A DNA stretch of 38,620 nucleotides from Bacteroidaceae bacterium (GTDB taxonomy: Bacteria > Bacteroidota > Bacteroidia > Bacteroidales > Bacteroidaceae), in assembly GCA_024398665.1 (NCBI GenBank), contig JAKSIS010000020.1, positions 1-38,620 on the forward strand, given 5' to 3'. Each line of letters begins with the position of its first letter. The stretch's first letter is position 1. Made by a program: the position numbers and the translations under genes. Below the pieces are notes generated by a model. That model saw only the letters and a program-made list of their open reading frames with translations, searched no databases and was not told the DNA's origin. Of this stretch, positions 1 through 8,768 are shown in pieces.

Positions 1-176
1 GCCGTATGGCAAAACCTGCTCCGGACCTTTATGACAATGTCGCAGCCGTATGGCAAAACCTGCTCCGGACCTTTATGACAATGTCGCAGCCGTATGGCAG
101 AACCTGCTCCGGACCTTTATGACAATGTCGCAGCCGTATGGCAGAACCTGCTCCGGACCTTTATGACAATGTCGCA
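1..176. repeat. 44-bp tandem repeat array (4 copies)
   Basis: Four consecutive 44-bp units start at 1, 45, 89 and 133. Units 1-2 differ from units 3-4 by a single A/G change, so the array expanded recently. Each unit ends with TGACAATGTCGCA, an odd-length near-palindrome (GACA-N-TGTC). The array touches the window edge and probably continues upstream. A 44-bp period is not a multiple of 3 and the frames close, so it is not coding. Confidence 0.95.
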
Positions 177-205
177 GCCAAATTGCTTGTAGGGCCTTTT
201 TTTAT

Positions 206-299
206 ACGACATTGTCAGCGATTTTGCCATTTTATCGGTATTTCGTGACAATGTCGCAACTAGAAAGCTCACCGTCATGATTTCAGTGCGACATTGTCA
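206..299. repeat. Alternating inverted copies of the GACAWTGTC motif
   Basis: Downstream of the 44-bp array the motif recurs at 208-216, 247-255 and 290-298 in alternating orientation. An 11-bp arm (207-217) pairs with 246-256, and a 13-bp arm (246-258) pairs with 287-299. Both pairs are separated by exactly 28 nt. With the four copies in the array this makes seven motif copies in 300 bp. The function is unknown; a protein-binding or structured REP-like region is possible. Confidence 0.8.
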
Positions 300-309
300 G
301 GACCACCGC

Positions 310-439
310 ATCGGCGGGAAACATCGGCGGGAAACATCGGCGGGAAACATCGGCGGGAAACACCGGCGGGAAACATCGGCGGGAAACACCGGCGGGAAAC
401 ACCGGCGGGAAACACCGGCGGGAAACACCGGCGGGAAAG
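310..439. repeat. 13-bp tandem repeat array (10 copies)
   Basis: Ten head-to-tail copies of a 13-bp unit of the form AYCGGCGGGAAAC fill this stretch. Y is T in the first four units and mostly C after that, and the last unit ends in G. Open frames across the array encode only low-complexity peptide and are not credible genes. The array lies just beyond the terminator of the minus-strand CoA-transferase gene. Confidence 0.95.
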
Positions 440-442
440 GCG

Positions 443-475
443 CAAAAAAAAGCCCGCGGCAGAAAGTCGCGGGCT
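443..475 (-). terminator. Rho-independent terminator of the CoA-transferase gene
   Basis: Perfect 8-bp arms AGCCCGCG (451-458) and CGCGGGCT (468-475) flank a 9-nt loop. On the minus strand the stem is followed by eight U residues (A-run at 443-450). It lies 25 nt past the stop codon of the minus-strand gene. Confidence 0.9.
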
Positions 476-499
476 GTACTTTACGCAGGTGCGAGCGTA

Positions 500-1981
500 T
501 CAGAATTCTGCCAGATGCATGTCTCCCTTTTCGGCCAGAGCCTGGTGCAGAGCGAAAGCCTTCTGCAGGGCATGGCTGGTCTGACCCTTCTCGGCAATCT
601 TCAGGTAGTCCCACATGAGCTGCTTGTAGTCGGGGTGTACGCAGTTCTCGATGATGCACTTTGCACGCTGAGCCGGTGACTTGCCGCGAAGGTCGGCAAT
701 ACCCTGTTCGGTAATCAGAACCTTGACGCTGTGCTCGTTGTGGTCAACGTGAGTGCACATGGGAACTATGGCGCTTATCTTGCCGCCCTTTGCGGTTGAC
801 GGGCATGAGAAGATTGAAACGAATGCGTTGCGTGTGAAATCACATGAACCGCCCACACCGTTCATCATCTTGGTACCGCAGACATGTGTCGAATTCACGT
901 TGCCGTAGATATCGGCCTCAAGAGCGGTGTTCATGGCTATAAGGCCAAGACGGCGTGCAACTTCGGGGCTGTTTGAAATTTCGGTTGGACGCAGAACCAG
1001 CTTGTCCTTGAAGAAATCCATGTCATCATAAATGCTCTGAAGGGTCTCGTTGCTGACACTCAGTGATGATGATGAACCGAACTTGCAGTGGCCCTCGCGC
1101 ATCAGGTTGATGACTGAATCCTGGATGACTTCAGTGTACATCTGGAATGCGGGAACTGACGGATCCTCACCCAGAGCACCCAGAACAGCGTTTGCCACAT
1201 TGCCCACACCGCTCTGAAGAGGCAGGAAGGTCGATGGGATGATGCCGCGCTTGAGGTCGCTTATCAGGAACTGGGCGACATTGTGTCCAATCTGCATTGT
1301 GGTCTCGTCCGGAGCTGTAAAGCCGCGTGCCTCATCAGGTATGTTCACATCGACAATGCCGATTATCTTCGCAGGGTCAACCTGGATATAGTCCTTTCCG
1401 CAGTGGTCGCTGGGCTGGTAGACCGGAATCTCACGGCGGTAAGGGGGATCCTGCAGTTCGAAAATGTCATGCAGGCCCTTTGCGCACTTTGCGTGTGCTG
1501 CGTTCAGTTCAATGATGAGCTTGTCTGCCAGACGTGCAACGGTGGGAGCAATGCCGACACCTGCAGTCACCCAGATCTTTCCGTCGTCAGAAACGTCAAA
1601 AGCCTCAATGATGCCAAGATCAAGCTTTCCGTAGAAACCGTAGCGCAGTTCCTGTGCCATCTGGCTCAGGTTGATGTCATTGTATGCAATCTCACCGGCA
1701 TTTACGGCTGTGCGGAAGTCCTTGTTTGTGGTGTAGGGGGCACGGAACTTCAGAGCGTGCTCTCTGGACAGGATACCGTCAGCGCTGTCACCGGTCGATG
1801 CGCCGGTAAAGAGACTGATCTGGAAAGGTTTGCCCTGCTCATGAAGTTCATGGGCCATGAGGCCTATTTCCTTTGTTACGGCTTTCGGAGTACCGGCCGG
1901 CGTAAAGCCGCTCAGACCGACATTGAAGCCGTCCTTGACATACTGTGCTGCCTCAGCAGCTGAAATTCTTTTGAAACTCAT
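500..1981 (-). CDS. Succinate:acetate CoA-transferase (acetyl-CoA hydrolase/transferase family)
   Basis: This 493-residue protein belongs to the class I CoA-transferases of the Cat1/ScpC/AarC type. They move CoA between acetyl-CoA and succinate in the cytosol and, in fermentative Bacteroidales, link acetate and succinate/propionate metabolism. The N-terminus carries the GLSGFTPAGTPKAV stretch typical of the group. A GVGNVANAVLGAL segment (about 258-270) precedes Glu284 in MYTEVIQDS, the expected catalytic glutamate that forms the glutamyl-CoA intermediate. Length matches the family. The gene stands alone, divergent from miaB, with its own promoter and terminator. The exact acyl preference cannot be read from sequence. 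Confidence 0.93.
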   Translation of the reverse strand: MSFKRISAAEAAQYVKDGFNVGLSGFTPAGTPKAVTKEIGLMAHELHEQGKPFQISLFTGASTGDSADGILSREHALKFRAPYTTNKDFRTAVNAGEIAYNDINLSQMAQELRYGFYGKLDLGIIEAFDVSDDGKIWVTAGVGIAPTVARLADKLIIELNAAHAKCAKGLHDIFELQDPPYRREIPVYQPSDHCGKDYIQVDPAKIIGIVDVNIPDEARGFTAPDETTMQIGHNVAQFLISDLKRGIIPSTFLPLQSGVGNVANAVLGALGEDPSVPAFQMYTEVIQDSVINLMREGHCKFGSSSSLSVSNETLQSIYDDMDFFKDKLVLRPTEISNSPEVARRLGLIAMNTALEADIYGNVNSTHVCGTKMMNGVGGSCDFTRNAFVSIFSCPSTAKGGKISAIVPMCTHVDHNEHSVKVLITEQGIADLRGKSPAQRAKCIIENCVHPDYKQLMWDYLKIAEKGQTSHALQKAFALHQALAEKGDMHLAEF

Positions 1982-2022
1982 ATTATATGTTTTTAGTTTG
2001 CAGTCGTATTTCAGACGAAGCG

Positions 2023-2030
2023 CAAAATTA
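2023..2030 (-). promoter_or_regulatory. Bacteroidetes -7 element for the CoA-transferase gene
   Basis: The minus strand reads TAATTTTG, a perfect TAnnTTTG, about 42 nt upstream of the ATG. No good TTTG -33 element lies at 19-21 nt, so the call rests on the -7 alone. Confidence 0.5.
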
Positions 2031-2052
2031 CATAATTATCAAACAAATGAAG

Positions 2053-2060
2053 TAAATTTG
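2053..2060 (+). promoter_or_regulatory. Bacteroidetes -7 element for miaB
   Basis: TAAATTTG matches TAnnTTTG and ends 18 nt before the miaB ATG. The leader would be very short and the -33 box is unclear. It is back to back with the divergent promoter of the CoA-transferase gene. Confidence 0.45.
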
Positions 2061-2078
2061 CAGCCATAATAAACGCGT

Positions 2079-3431
2079 ATGCACAATTCAGGAAACACAG
2101 ATACGGCAAAGAAGCTGTTCATTGAGACATACGGCTGCCAGATGAATGTGGCAGACAGTGAAGTCATTGCATCAATCATGAAGATGGCCGGATACGAAAC
2201 GGTATCCGATATTGACGGGGCCGATGCGGTGTTCCTGAACACATGTTCCATACGCGACAATGCCGAGCAGAAGATATGGAACCGCCTTGAGGCACTGTGG
2301 GCCCTGAAAAGGAAACGCGGAGGAAATCTGATAATAGGCGTAATGGGCTGCATGGCCCAGCGTGTGGCACAGGACCTGATTGACAACCATCACAGCGACG
2401 TTGTAGCCGGACCCGACTCATATCTGTCACTGCCGGAACTGATTGCACAGGCTGAACTGGGGCACAAGGCAATTGATACCGGACTGTCACTCACCCAGAC
2501 ATACAAGGACATCATTCCAAGCCGTGTCTGCGGGAACCGCATATCAGGTTTTGTGAGCATCATGCGCGGCTGCAACAATTTCTGCCACTACTGCATTGTG
2601 CCCTACACCCGCGGACGTGAACGCAGCCGTGATCCCCATAGCATCCTTGCCGAATGCCGTGACCTGCAGGAAAAGGGATTCAAGGAAGTGACCCTTTTAG
2701 GCCAGAACGTAAACTCCTACCTATACGAAAACAACGGTGAAAAGGTCACTTTTCCTGAACTTCTCAGAATGGTGGCACACGCCGTGCCTGATATGAGGGT
2801 GCGCTTCACGACATCGCACCCCAAGGACATGAGCGATGACACGCTGCGTGTAATAGCCCAGGAGAAGAATGTATGCCGCCACATACATCTGCCGGTACAG
2901 AGCGGAAGCAACCGCATCCTGCAGCTCATGAACAGGAAGTATACACGTGAATGGTATCTTGAAAGGGTTGCAGCAATAAGGAGCATCATTCCGGACTGCG
3001 GTCTGACCACTGACCTGTTCTGCGGCTATCACAGCGAAACCCTTGAAGACCACGAACAGACGCTGTCGCTGATGCGCGAATGCCGTTTCGACGCTTCGTT
3101 CGATTTCAAATATTCCGAACGTCCGGGTACTTTCGCCAGCCGCCACTACCCCGACAACATACCCGAAGATGAAAAGATACGCAGGCTGAATGAAATGATA
3201 GAACTTCAGAACCGCCTGTCACTGGAATGCAACCGGGAATGTATAGGGAAGGAATATGAAGTCCTTGCCGAAGGCTTTTCCAAGCGTTCCCATGACCGGC
3301 TGTACGGCCGTACGGAACAGCTGCGCACTGTTGTCTTTGACCGTGGGGAACATCTTCCCGGGGACTTCCTGACAGTAAGGATCACTGACGCGACAAGCGC
3401 CACACTCTTTGGTGAGGAAGTGACAAAGTAG
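2079..3431 (+). CDS. miaB: tRNA-2-methylthio-N6-dimethylallyladenosine synthase MiaB
   Basis: This 450-residue radical-SAM methylthiotransferase adds the 2-methylthio group to i6A37 of tRNAs reading UNN codons. The N-terminal UPF0004 domain has the auxiliary-cluster cysteines C20 (YGCQMN), C56 (NTCSIRD) and C91 (MGCMAQ). The radical-SAM CxxxCxxC motif is C165, C169 and C172, followed by the PYTRGRERSR signature typical of MiaB. The C-terminal 65 residues fit a TRAM domain. Length is normal. It is monocistronic, with a separate promoter for the next gene. Confidence 0.97.
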   Translation: MHNSGNTDTAKKLFIETYGCQMNVADSEVIASIMKMAGYETVSDIDGADAVFLNTCSIRDNAEQKIWNRLEALWALKRKRGGNLIIGVMGCMAQRVAQDLIDNHHSDVVAGPDSYLSLPELIAQAELGHKAIDTGLSLTQTYKDIIPSRVCGNRISGFVSIMRGCNNFCHYCIVPYTRGRERSRDPHSILAECRDLQEKGFKEVTLLGQNVNSYLYENNGEKVTFPELLRMVAHAVPDMRVRFTTSHPKDMSDDTLRVIAQEKNVCRHIHLPVQSGSNRILQLMNRKYTREWYLERVAAIRSIIPDCGLTTDLFCGYHSETLEDHEQTLSLMRECRFDASFDFKYSERPGTFASRHYPDNIPEDEKIRRLNEMIELQNRLSLECNRECIGKEYEVLAEGFSKRSHDRLYGRTEQLRTVVFDRGEHLPGDFLTVRITDATSATLFGEEVTK

Positions 3432-3450
3432 GAAAAAAAAACTTAAAACA

Positions 3451-3483
3451 CTTGACAAGGGGTATCCCCAGGTATTATCTTTG
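3451..3483 (+). promoter_or_regulatory. Promoter of the methyltransferase-ftsX-uppP-truB operon
   Basis: CTTG (3451-3454), a 21-nt spacer and TATCTTTG (3476-3483) fit the Bacteroidetes sigma-ABfr consensus. The 10-bp palindrome ACGCATGCGT (3511-3520) lies in the presumed leader before the first ORF. Confidence 0.65.
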
Positions 3484-3524
3484 CCGCCGTCCTGAAAGAA
3501 GAACGCCTGCACGCATGCGTACGT

Positions 3525-4463
3525 ATGCGCCAGACTACCTGTTACAGCATATTGATGGATCACGCAAGACTTAATCCCTGTCCTCTGTGCGGTGCAATTG
3601 AAACCGTACCTTATGCCACCTGTTCGGACCACGCGTCCAGCAGGCTGCAGTATCTTCTGCTAAGGTGTCCTGCATGTGGCGTTGTTTTCACGGACAATCA
3701 CCCTGGGGAAGATGAAATGGAGCAGTTTGAAACGCTTGACAGCCAGATAAGACGTGCCGATTCACCGACAGGCATCACAGAAAGGCTGTACAGACATGTC
3801 CGCAGGAGAATGCTGCGCCGCAAGGCCGGGCTTGTTGTCCGACAGTCATACAGGGATTCGGGAACTCTGCTCAACTACGGTGCCAAAAGAGGATTCTTTT
3901 CAGACCATATGGAAAGGAAAGGGTGGAAAGTCACGTCGGTGGACAGGCACCATGAGAACCGCCAGTTCTCACTTGAACATTTTCACCACAGGATGAGCGG
4001 CATGCAGGAGATGTCCGATTTCACTCCTGAAACGTTTGACGTCATCACACTGTGGCACGTCTTCGAACACGAAAATGAACCGGAGCGGCTGCTGGACACA
4101 TTTCACAGGATTCTCAGGCCCGGCGGCATTCTGGTAATGTCCTGCCCAAACATATGTTCGACTGACGCCATGCATTACGGACCGTATTGGGCCGCATATG
4201 ACGTACCGCGACACCTGTGGCATTTCAATCCGGTTTCGCTGAACAGGCTTGTACACAGGCACGGCTTTACCCTGATGCACCATGAAAAGATGCCTTACGA
4301 CTGCTTCTACATATCAATCATGTCAGAACAGTACATGATGCACAGGCTGGCGTTCCTGCGCGGCATGGCATACGGACTGCACTCATGGCTGGTATCGCTT
4401 ACCAGACGCGGCAGGAGCAGTTCCATAGTTTACGTCTTCAGAAAAACAAACGGACAGATATGA
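3525..4463 (+). CDS. Class I SAM-dependent methyltransferase with N-terminal zinc ribbon
   Basis: This 312-residue protein starts with a four-cysteine zinc ribbon (CPLC near residue 20 and CPAC about 30 residues on). A Rossmann-type methyltransferase domain of the Methyltransf_23 kind follows: a degenerate motif I (LLNYGAKRGFFSDHM), then FDVITLWHVFEH and LRPGGILVMSCPN. It resembles the Bacteroidetes methyltransferases often found upstream of ftsX; the substrate is unknown. The stop overlaps the ftsX start (ATGA), so the two are co-transcribed. An alternative start at 3555 would remove ten residues without touching the zinc ribbon. Confidence 0.8.
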   Translation: MRQTTCYSILMDHARLNPCPLCGAIETVPYATCSDHASSRLQYLLLRCPACGVVFTDNHPGEDEMEQFETLDSQIRRADSPTGITERLYRHVRRRMLRRKAGLVVRQSYRDSGTLLNYGAKRGFFSDHMERKGWKVTSVDRHHENRQFSLEHFHHRMSGMQEMSDFTPETFDVITLWHVFEHENEPERLLDTFHRILRPGGILVMSCPNICSTDAMHYGPYWAAYDVPRHLWHFNPVSLNRLVHRHGFTLMHHEKMPYDCFYISIMSEQYMMHRLAFLRGMAYGLHSWLVSLTRRGRSSSIVYVFRKTNGQI

Positions 4464-5332
4464 CCAAACAGAAGAAGAAAAGGAAAATTGACCTGCTGTT
4501 CATTACGGCTACTATAAGCACCATGCTTGTGCTGCTGCTTATAGGCATACTGTCACTGCTGCTCCTGACCGCCGGTGAACTGTCACACCAGCTGCGACAG
4601 GAGATGACCGTCGAAGTCGTACTTGAGGACGATATCGATGACATGCAGCTGTCAGCCCTCACCCGACGGATTGAAAGTGCACCATACTGCATGGTATGCA
4701 CCAGGGTGACAAAGGAGGATGCCCTTGAGGAGATGACCAGGGCCATGGGCACTGACCCCACCATGTTCCTGGACTACAACCCCTTCTACGCATCCCTGAA
4801 TGTCAGGCTTGAGTCTGATTATGCCTGCAGTGACAGCCTGAAATGGATTTCTGAAAGCATTTCGGAAATGGAAGGCGTCCGAGACGTCACATGGCAGAAG
4901 GAGATTCTTGACATTGTGAACAGCAATATAAGGAAAGTGTCAGCCGTACTTCTGGCCATGACCGTAATTCTGGCTCTCATTTCGTTCTCACTGATAAACA
5001 ACACCATAAAGCTGACAATCTATTCGCAGCGCTTCATCCTGTATTCCATGAAGCTGGTCGGAGCGAAATGGTCATTCATACGCCGGCCATTCGTCAGCAG
5101 CAACCTGCTCATAGGTGTGACTGCCGCAATACTCAGCTGCGCCGCAATATGGCTGGGACTGAAATGGGCGACAGGCCGTGAACCGTGGCTGGGCATGCTG
5201 CTTGAAAAAGAGACCATCCTGCCCGTATTCGCCATTGTCACCCTGGTGGGACTGTTCATGACATGGATTTGCGCGTTCCACAGCGTGAACCGTTTCCTCC
5301 GCATGAAATCAGGCGAACTGCATTATGTATAA
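4460..5332 (+). CDS. ftsX: Cell-division ABC transporter permease FtsX
   Basis: The 290-residue inner-membrane protein has FtsX topology: a transmembrane helix at about 14-40, a large extracytoplasmic loop (about 45-165) and three C-terminal helices. With FtsE, FtsX couples ATP hydrolysis to peptidoglycan hydrolase activation at the septum; ftsE is not in this window. I chose ATG 4460 because it overlaps the preceding stop (ATGA). The frame is open further upstream to 4385, but that extension lies inside the methyltransferase gene. The basic MTKQKKKRK start suits a cytoplasmic N-terminus. Confidence 0.9.
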   Translation: MTKQKKKRKIDLLFITATISTMLVLLLIGILSLLLLTAGELSHQLRQEMTVEVVLEDDIDDMQLSALTRRIESAPYCMVCTRVTKEDALEEMTRAMGTDPTMFLDYNPFYASLNVRLESDYACSDSLKWISESISEMEGVRDVTWQKEILDIVNSNIRKVSAVLLAMTVILALISFSLINNTIKLTIYSQRFILYSMKLVGAKWSFIRRPFVSSNLLIGVTAAILSCAAIWLGLKWATGREPWLGMLLEKETILPVFAIVTLVGLFMTWICAFHSVNRFLRMKSGELHYV

Positions 5333-5350
5333 CATCAATTGAAAAGAGAT

Positions 5351-5596
5351 ATGGATAAAAACAAACTGGCATTCGGCAAGACCAACTACATCATCCTTGC
5401 CATCGGAATGGCTGTAATCATCATCGGACTGCTTCTCATGACCGGTCCAAGCTGTTCGGAACACGTCTTTGAAAGTGACATCTTCTCAGTCCGCCGCATA
5501 AAGGTGGCTCCGGTTGTCACGCTAATCGGATTCCTGTCAATAATTGTGGCCATTGTCTACAGGCCGAAATCTGAAAAGGAGGAGAAGGCTGAATGA
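5351..5596 (+). CDS. DUF3098 small membrane protein
   Basis: An 81-residue protein with two predicted transmembrane helices (about 14-32 and 52-70) around a short loop. It fits the DUF3098 family that lies between ftsX and uppP in Bacteroidetes. No function is established; conserved position suggests a role near the division or envelope machinery. ATG 5351 is preferred over an in-frame TTG at 5339. The end overlaps the uppP start by 4 nt, indicating translational coupling. Confidence 0.85.
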   Translation: MDKNKLAFGKTNYIILAIGMAVIIIGLLLMTGPSCSEHVFESDIFSVRRIKVAPVVTLIGFLSIIVAIVYRPKSEKEEKAE

Positions 5597-6405
5597 ACGG
5601 TTGGGAATCATTTGTCCTGGGCATTCTGCAGGGACTGACAGAGTATCTGCCGATAAGCAGCAGCGGTCATCTGGCCATAGCGTCATCACTGTTCGGCATT
5701 GACGGCGAACAGAATCTGGCATTCACGGTAATTGTGCATATTGCCACAGTCCTGAGTACGCTGGTCATATTGTGGAAGGAAATAGTATGGATTTTCAAAG
5801 ACCTGTTCACCCGCCAGTCATGGAAAAGCTACAGCGGACTGAACGAAGGAACCCGCTATGCCGTCAACATAATCATTTCGATGATTCCGGTAGGTATTGT
5901 AGGTCTGTTCTTCAAGGACAGGATTGAAGCCATTTTCGGTTCGGGTACAACGGTGGTAGGCTGCTGTCTGCTTCTGACCGCCGCACTGCTTGTCTTCTCA
6001 TATTTCGCCAAACCGCGCCAGAGGGAGGAGATAAGCGGCGCACACGCATTCGTGATAGGCATTGCACAGGCAATAGCCGTTCTGCCCGGGCTTTCCCGTT
6101 CAGGTTCGACAATAGCCACAGGTCTGCTTCTCGGCAACAGGAAGGAGAAGCTGGCACAGTTCTCGTTCCTCATGGTCATTCCGCCCATCTTAGGTGAGGC
6201 CCTGCTTGATGTGAAGGACCTGCTGGAATCAGCATCAGGCGGTTCAGAAACCGGTTTTGGAGTGCTTCTCATAGGATTCCTGGCAGCATTCCTTTCCGGC
6301 TGTGCCGCATGCAAATGGATGATTTCCATTGTCCGCAAGGGCAAACTGATATGGTTCGGCGCGTACTGCGCACTTGCCGGAATTCTGACACTGATATTCC
6401 TTTGA
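5593..6405 (+). CDS. uppP: Undecaprenyl-diphosphate phosphatase UppP (BacA)
   Basis: A 270-residue multi-pass inner-membrane enzyme. It recycles undecaprenyl pyrophosphate to the monophosphate carrier used for peptidoglycan and surface-glycan precursors, and confers bacitracin tolerance. Both family signatures are present: [16 protein letters not shown] near the N-terminus and [18 protein letters not shown] at about residues 157-174, containing the catalytic Glu and the SGST/Arg motifs. Length is normal. It overlaps DUF3098 by 4 nt and is followed 4 nt later by truB. Confidence 0.97.
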   Translation: MNGWESFVLGILQGLTEYLPISSSGHLAIASSLFGIDGEQNLAFTVIVHIATVLSTLVILWKEIVWIFKDLFTRQSWKSYSGLNEGTRYAVNIIISMIPVGIVGLFFKDRIEAIFGSGTTVVGCCLLLTAALLVFSYFAKPRQREEISGAHAFVIGIAQAIAVLPGLSRSGSTIATGLLLGNRKEKLAQFSFLMVIPPILGEALLDVKDLLESASGGSETGFGVLLIGFLAAFLSGCAACKWMISIVRKGKLIWFGAYCALAGILTLIFL

Positions 6406-6409
6406 TCCG

Positions 6410-7126
6410 ATGAATTTCCAACAGGGCGAAATACTGGCTTTTGACAAACCGTACAGATGGACTTCATTTGACGTCGTAGGCCGCATGCGCTGGCTTCTGT
6501 GCCGCAGGCTCGGAGTCAGAAAGCTCAAGGTGGGACATGCCGGAACACTGGACCCGCTGGCCACCGGAGTGCTGATAGTATGCACAGGAAAGGCAACCAG
6601 ACGCATTGAAGAACTGCAGGCCGGAACCAAGGAATATGTGGCTACCATACGTCTTGGCGCCACCACCCCTTCATTCGACCTGGAAAAGCCCATTGACGCC
6701 ACCTACCCTACCCAGCATATCACGCGTGAAATGGTGGAAAGCGTCCTGGAACGTTTCAAAGGCACAATACAACAGGTGCCGCCTGTCTTTTCGGCCTGCA
6801 AGGTTGACGGCAAGCGCGCCTATGAAATGGCACGCAGGGGGGCTGAAGTTGAACTGAAGGCCAAGACCCTGGTGATTGACGAAATAGAACTTACGGACTG
6901 CAGCCTGCCGGACATTACCATACGCGTGGTATGCAGCAAGGGAACATACATAAGGGCTCTTGCCCGTGACATAGGCCAGGCGCTGGAAAGCGGCGGCCAC
7001 CTGACAGCTCTGCGCCGCACGCGCGTAGGTGACATCAGGGTTGAAGACTGCCTTGATCCCGAACATTTTGACGAATGGCTGGACAGACAGACCATTGAAA
7101 TTGAAACAGAAACAAATCAGAAATAA
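6410..7126 (+). CDS. truB: tRNA pseudouridine-55 synthase TruB
   Basis: A 238-residue enzyme that isomerises U55 in the T-loop of tRNAs. The catalytic motif GHAGTLDPLATGVL contains Asp48. Other TruB signatures are the KEYVATIRLG strand and the GTYIRALARDIG motif. It lacks a long C-terminal PUA extension, as is usual in Bacteroidetes. It sits in the conserved uppP-truB-queA order with gaps of only a few nucleotides. Confidence 0.97.
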   Translation: MNFQQGEILAFDKPYRWTSFDVVGRMRWLLCRRLGVRKLKVGHAGTLDPLATGVLIVCTGKATRRIEELQAGTKEYVATIRLGATTPSFDLEKPIDATYPTQHITREMVESVLERFKGTIQQVPPVFSACKVDGKRAYEMARRGAEVELKAKTLVIDEIELTDCSLPDITIRVVCSKGTYIRALARDIGQALESGGHLTALRRTRVGDIRVEDCLDPEHFDEWLDRQTIEIETETNQK

Positions 7127-7129
7127 AAA

Positions 7130-8182
7130 ATGAAGCTCTCACAATTCAAATTCAAACTCCCCGAAGAAAGGATCGCACAGTTTCCCACCGAGAACCGTGA
7201 CGAATCAAGACTGATGGTGGTCCACAGGAAGACCGGTGAAATAGAACACGTAATCTTCAAGGACATACTCCAGTATTTCGATGAGAATGACGTTTTCGTC
7301 TTCAACGACACCCGTGTTTTCCCTGCCCGTCTTTACGGCAACAAGGAGAAGACCGGCGCATGCATTGAAGTCTTCCTTCTGCGCGAACTCCGTGAGGAGA
7401 ACCTTCTCTGGGATGTCCAGGTTGATCCGGCACGCAAGATACGCATAGGAAACAAGCTGTATTTCGGTGAAGACAATTCAATGGTGGCCGAAGTCATTGA
7501 CAACACCACATCACGCGGCCGTGTGCTGCGTTTCCTCTACGACGGTCCGCATGACGAGTTCAAGAAGGCGCTCTATGCACTTGGTGAGGCGCCAATCCCA
7601 ACATATCTCAAACGCAAGGTCGATGAAATGGACGAATCCCGTTTCCAGACCATCTACGCAGCCAACGAGGGTGCCGTCACAGCTCCCACGGCCGGCCTGC
7701 ATTTCAGCCGTGAGCTGATGAAGCGCATGGAGATCAAGGGCGTTGACTGCGCTTTCCTGACCATGCACTGCGGACTTGGCAATTTCCGCGACATTGACGT
7801 GGAGGACCTGACCAAGCACAAGATGGAATCAGAACAGATGTTCGTTGATGAAAAGTGCACGGAAACCGTGAACAGGGCAAAACTGGGCGGTCACCGCATC
7901 TGCGCCGTAGGCAACACTGTCAACCGCGCTCTTGAAACAGTGGTAGGCACTGACCACCTCATCAAGCCGTTCGAAGGCTGGACCAACAAGTTCATATTCC
8001 CGCCTTACACTTTCAACGTGGCCGATGCCATGATAAGCAACTTCCAGTTGCCCGAATCCATCCAGCTCATGCTGACAGCCGCATACGGCGGATATGAACT
8101 GACCATGCATGCCTACAATGTGGCCGTGAAGGAAGGTTACCGTTTCGGCTGCTACGGAGACGCAATGCTTCTTATCGACTGA
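7130..8182 (+). CDS. queA: S-adenosylmethionine:tRNA ribosyltransferase-isomerase QueA
   Basis: A 350-residue enzyme of queuosine synthesis that transfers the ribosyl part of SAM to preQ1 at tRNA position 34, giving epoxyqueuosine. Family signatures are [11 protein letters not shown] at the N-terminus, [28 protein letters not shown] and [16 protein letters not shown]. Length matches the family. It starts 3 nt after truB and ends 5 nt before folK. Confidence 0.97.
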   Translation: MKLSQFKFKLPEERIAQFPTENRDESRLMVVHRKTGEIEHVIFKDILQYFDENDVFVFNDTRVFPARLYGNKEKTGACIEVFLLRELREENLLWDVQVDPARKIRIGNKLYFGEDNSMVAEVIDNTTSRGRVLRFLYDGPHDEFKKALYALGEAPIPTYLKRKVDEMDESRFQTIYAANEGAVTAPTAGLHFSRELMKRMEIKGVDCAFLTMHCGLGNFRDIDVEDLTKHKMESEQMFVDEKCTETVNRAKLGGHRICAVGNTVNRALETVVGTDHLIKPFEGWTNKFIFPPYTFNVADAMISNFQLPESIQLMLTAAYGGYELTMHAYNVAVKEGYRFGCYGDAMLLID

Positions 8183-8187
8183 TTGTC

Positions 8188-8610
8188 ATGGCCACTCTGT
8201 ACCTTTCTTTAGGGACCAATCTCGGTGACAGGCGGAAGAACATCAGTTCCGCCCTGGAACTGATTGCCCGTAATGTAGGTACGGTAGTTGCCGCATCGGA
8301 CATAATCGAAACCGAACCCTGGGGATTTGACAGCGCAAACAGTTTCCTGAACATGGCGGTGAAGGTTGAAACCGGCCTGACACCGCTTGATGCGCTTCAT
8401 GCCACACAGGACATTGAACGGCAGCTGGGACGCAGCGAAAAGACTCATGACGGACATTACCGTGACCGCCTTATCGACATAGACCTGCTCATGTATGACA
8501 ATCTGGTCATGGATACGCCGGAACTCACACTGCCGCACCCGCTTATGCGCCGGCGCAGGTTCGTCATGGAACCGCTGGCCCAAATAGCGCCTGAACTCTG
8601 TATCATATGA
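8188..8610 (+). CDS. folK: 2-amino-4-hydroxy-6-hydroxymethyldihydropteridine pyrophosphokinase FolK
   Basis: A 140-residue folate enzyme transferring pyrophosphate from ATP to 6-hydroxymethyl-dihydropterin. Visible HPPK motifs are LSLGTNLGDR, ETEPWG (pterin loop), RDRLIDIDLL with the Mg-binding DxD, and LPHPLMRRRRFVMEPLAQIAP. It is short but complete. It continues the queA operon. Confidence 0.96.
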   Translation: MATLYLSLGTNLGDRRKNISSALELIARNVGTVVAASDIIETEPWGFDSANSFLNMAVKVETGLTPLDALHATQDIERQLGRSEKTHDGHYRDRLIDIDLLMYDNLVMDTPELTLPHPLMRRRRFVMEPLAQIAPELCII

Positions 8611-8613
8611 ACT

Positions 8614-8748
8614 ATGGCTGACAACTATCTGGAAAAGCATTATGACGACTACCTGAAGCGCAAGGCCGCATGGGAGAAGTCAAGGAAAGGCCGGTGTGTG
8701 CGTCCATCACGTACCGGGCCTGAAAAACCGGATGATGAAGCTCTGTAA
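8614..8748 (+). CDS. Small charged hypothetical protein (44 aa)
   Basis: An ATG at 8614, 3 nt after the folK stop, opens a 44-codon frame ending at 8748. The peptide starts [20 protein letters not shown] and is rich in Lys, Asp, Glu and aromatic residues. It has no signal peptide or membrane helix and is probably helical. From memory, similar MADN(Y/F)LEK-type small proteins occur at this position in other Bacteroidales; I could not check this. The tight spacing and composition favour a real gene. The function is unknown. Confidence 0.65.
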   Translation: MADNYLEKHYDDYLKRKAAWEKSRKGRCVRPSRTGPEKPDDEAL

Positions 8749-8768
8749 AACCAACAAACAAAGACAAT

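Noticed and set aside
1-176. CRISPR array
   Set aside because: The units are identical over their whole 44 bp, with no unique spacers and no cas genes nearby.
277-659. Open frames on both strands across the 13-bp repeats
   Set aside because: They are created by the tandem repeat and run into the terminator and the 3' end of the CoA-transferase gene; the peptides are low-complexity.
1283-1963. 226-codon plus-strand frame opposite the CoA-transferase gene
   Set aside because: It is an antisense shadow of a clear enzyme gene, with a composition unlike real proteins and no promoter.
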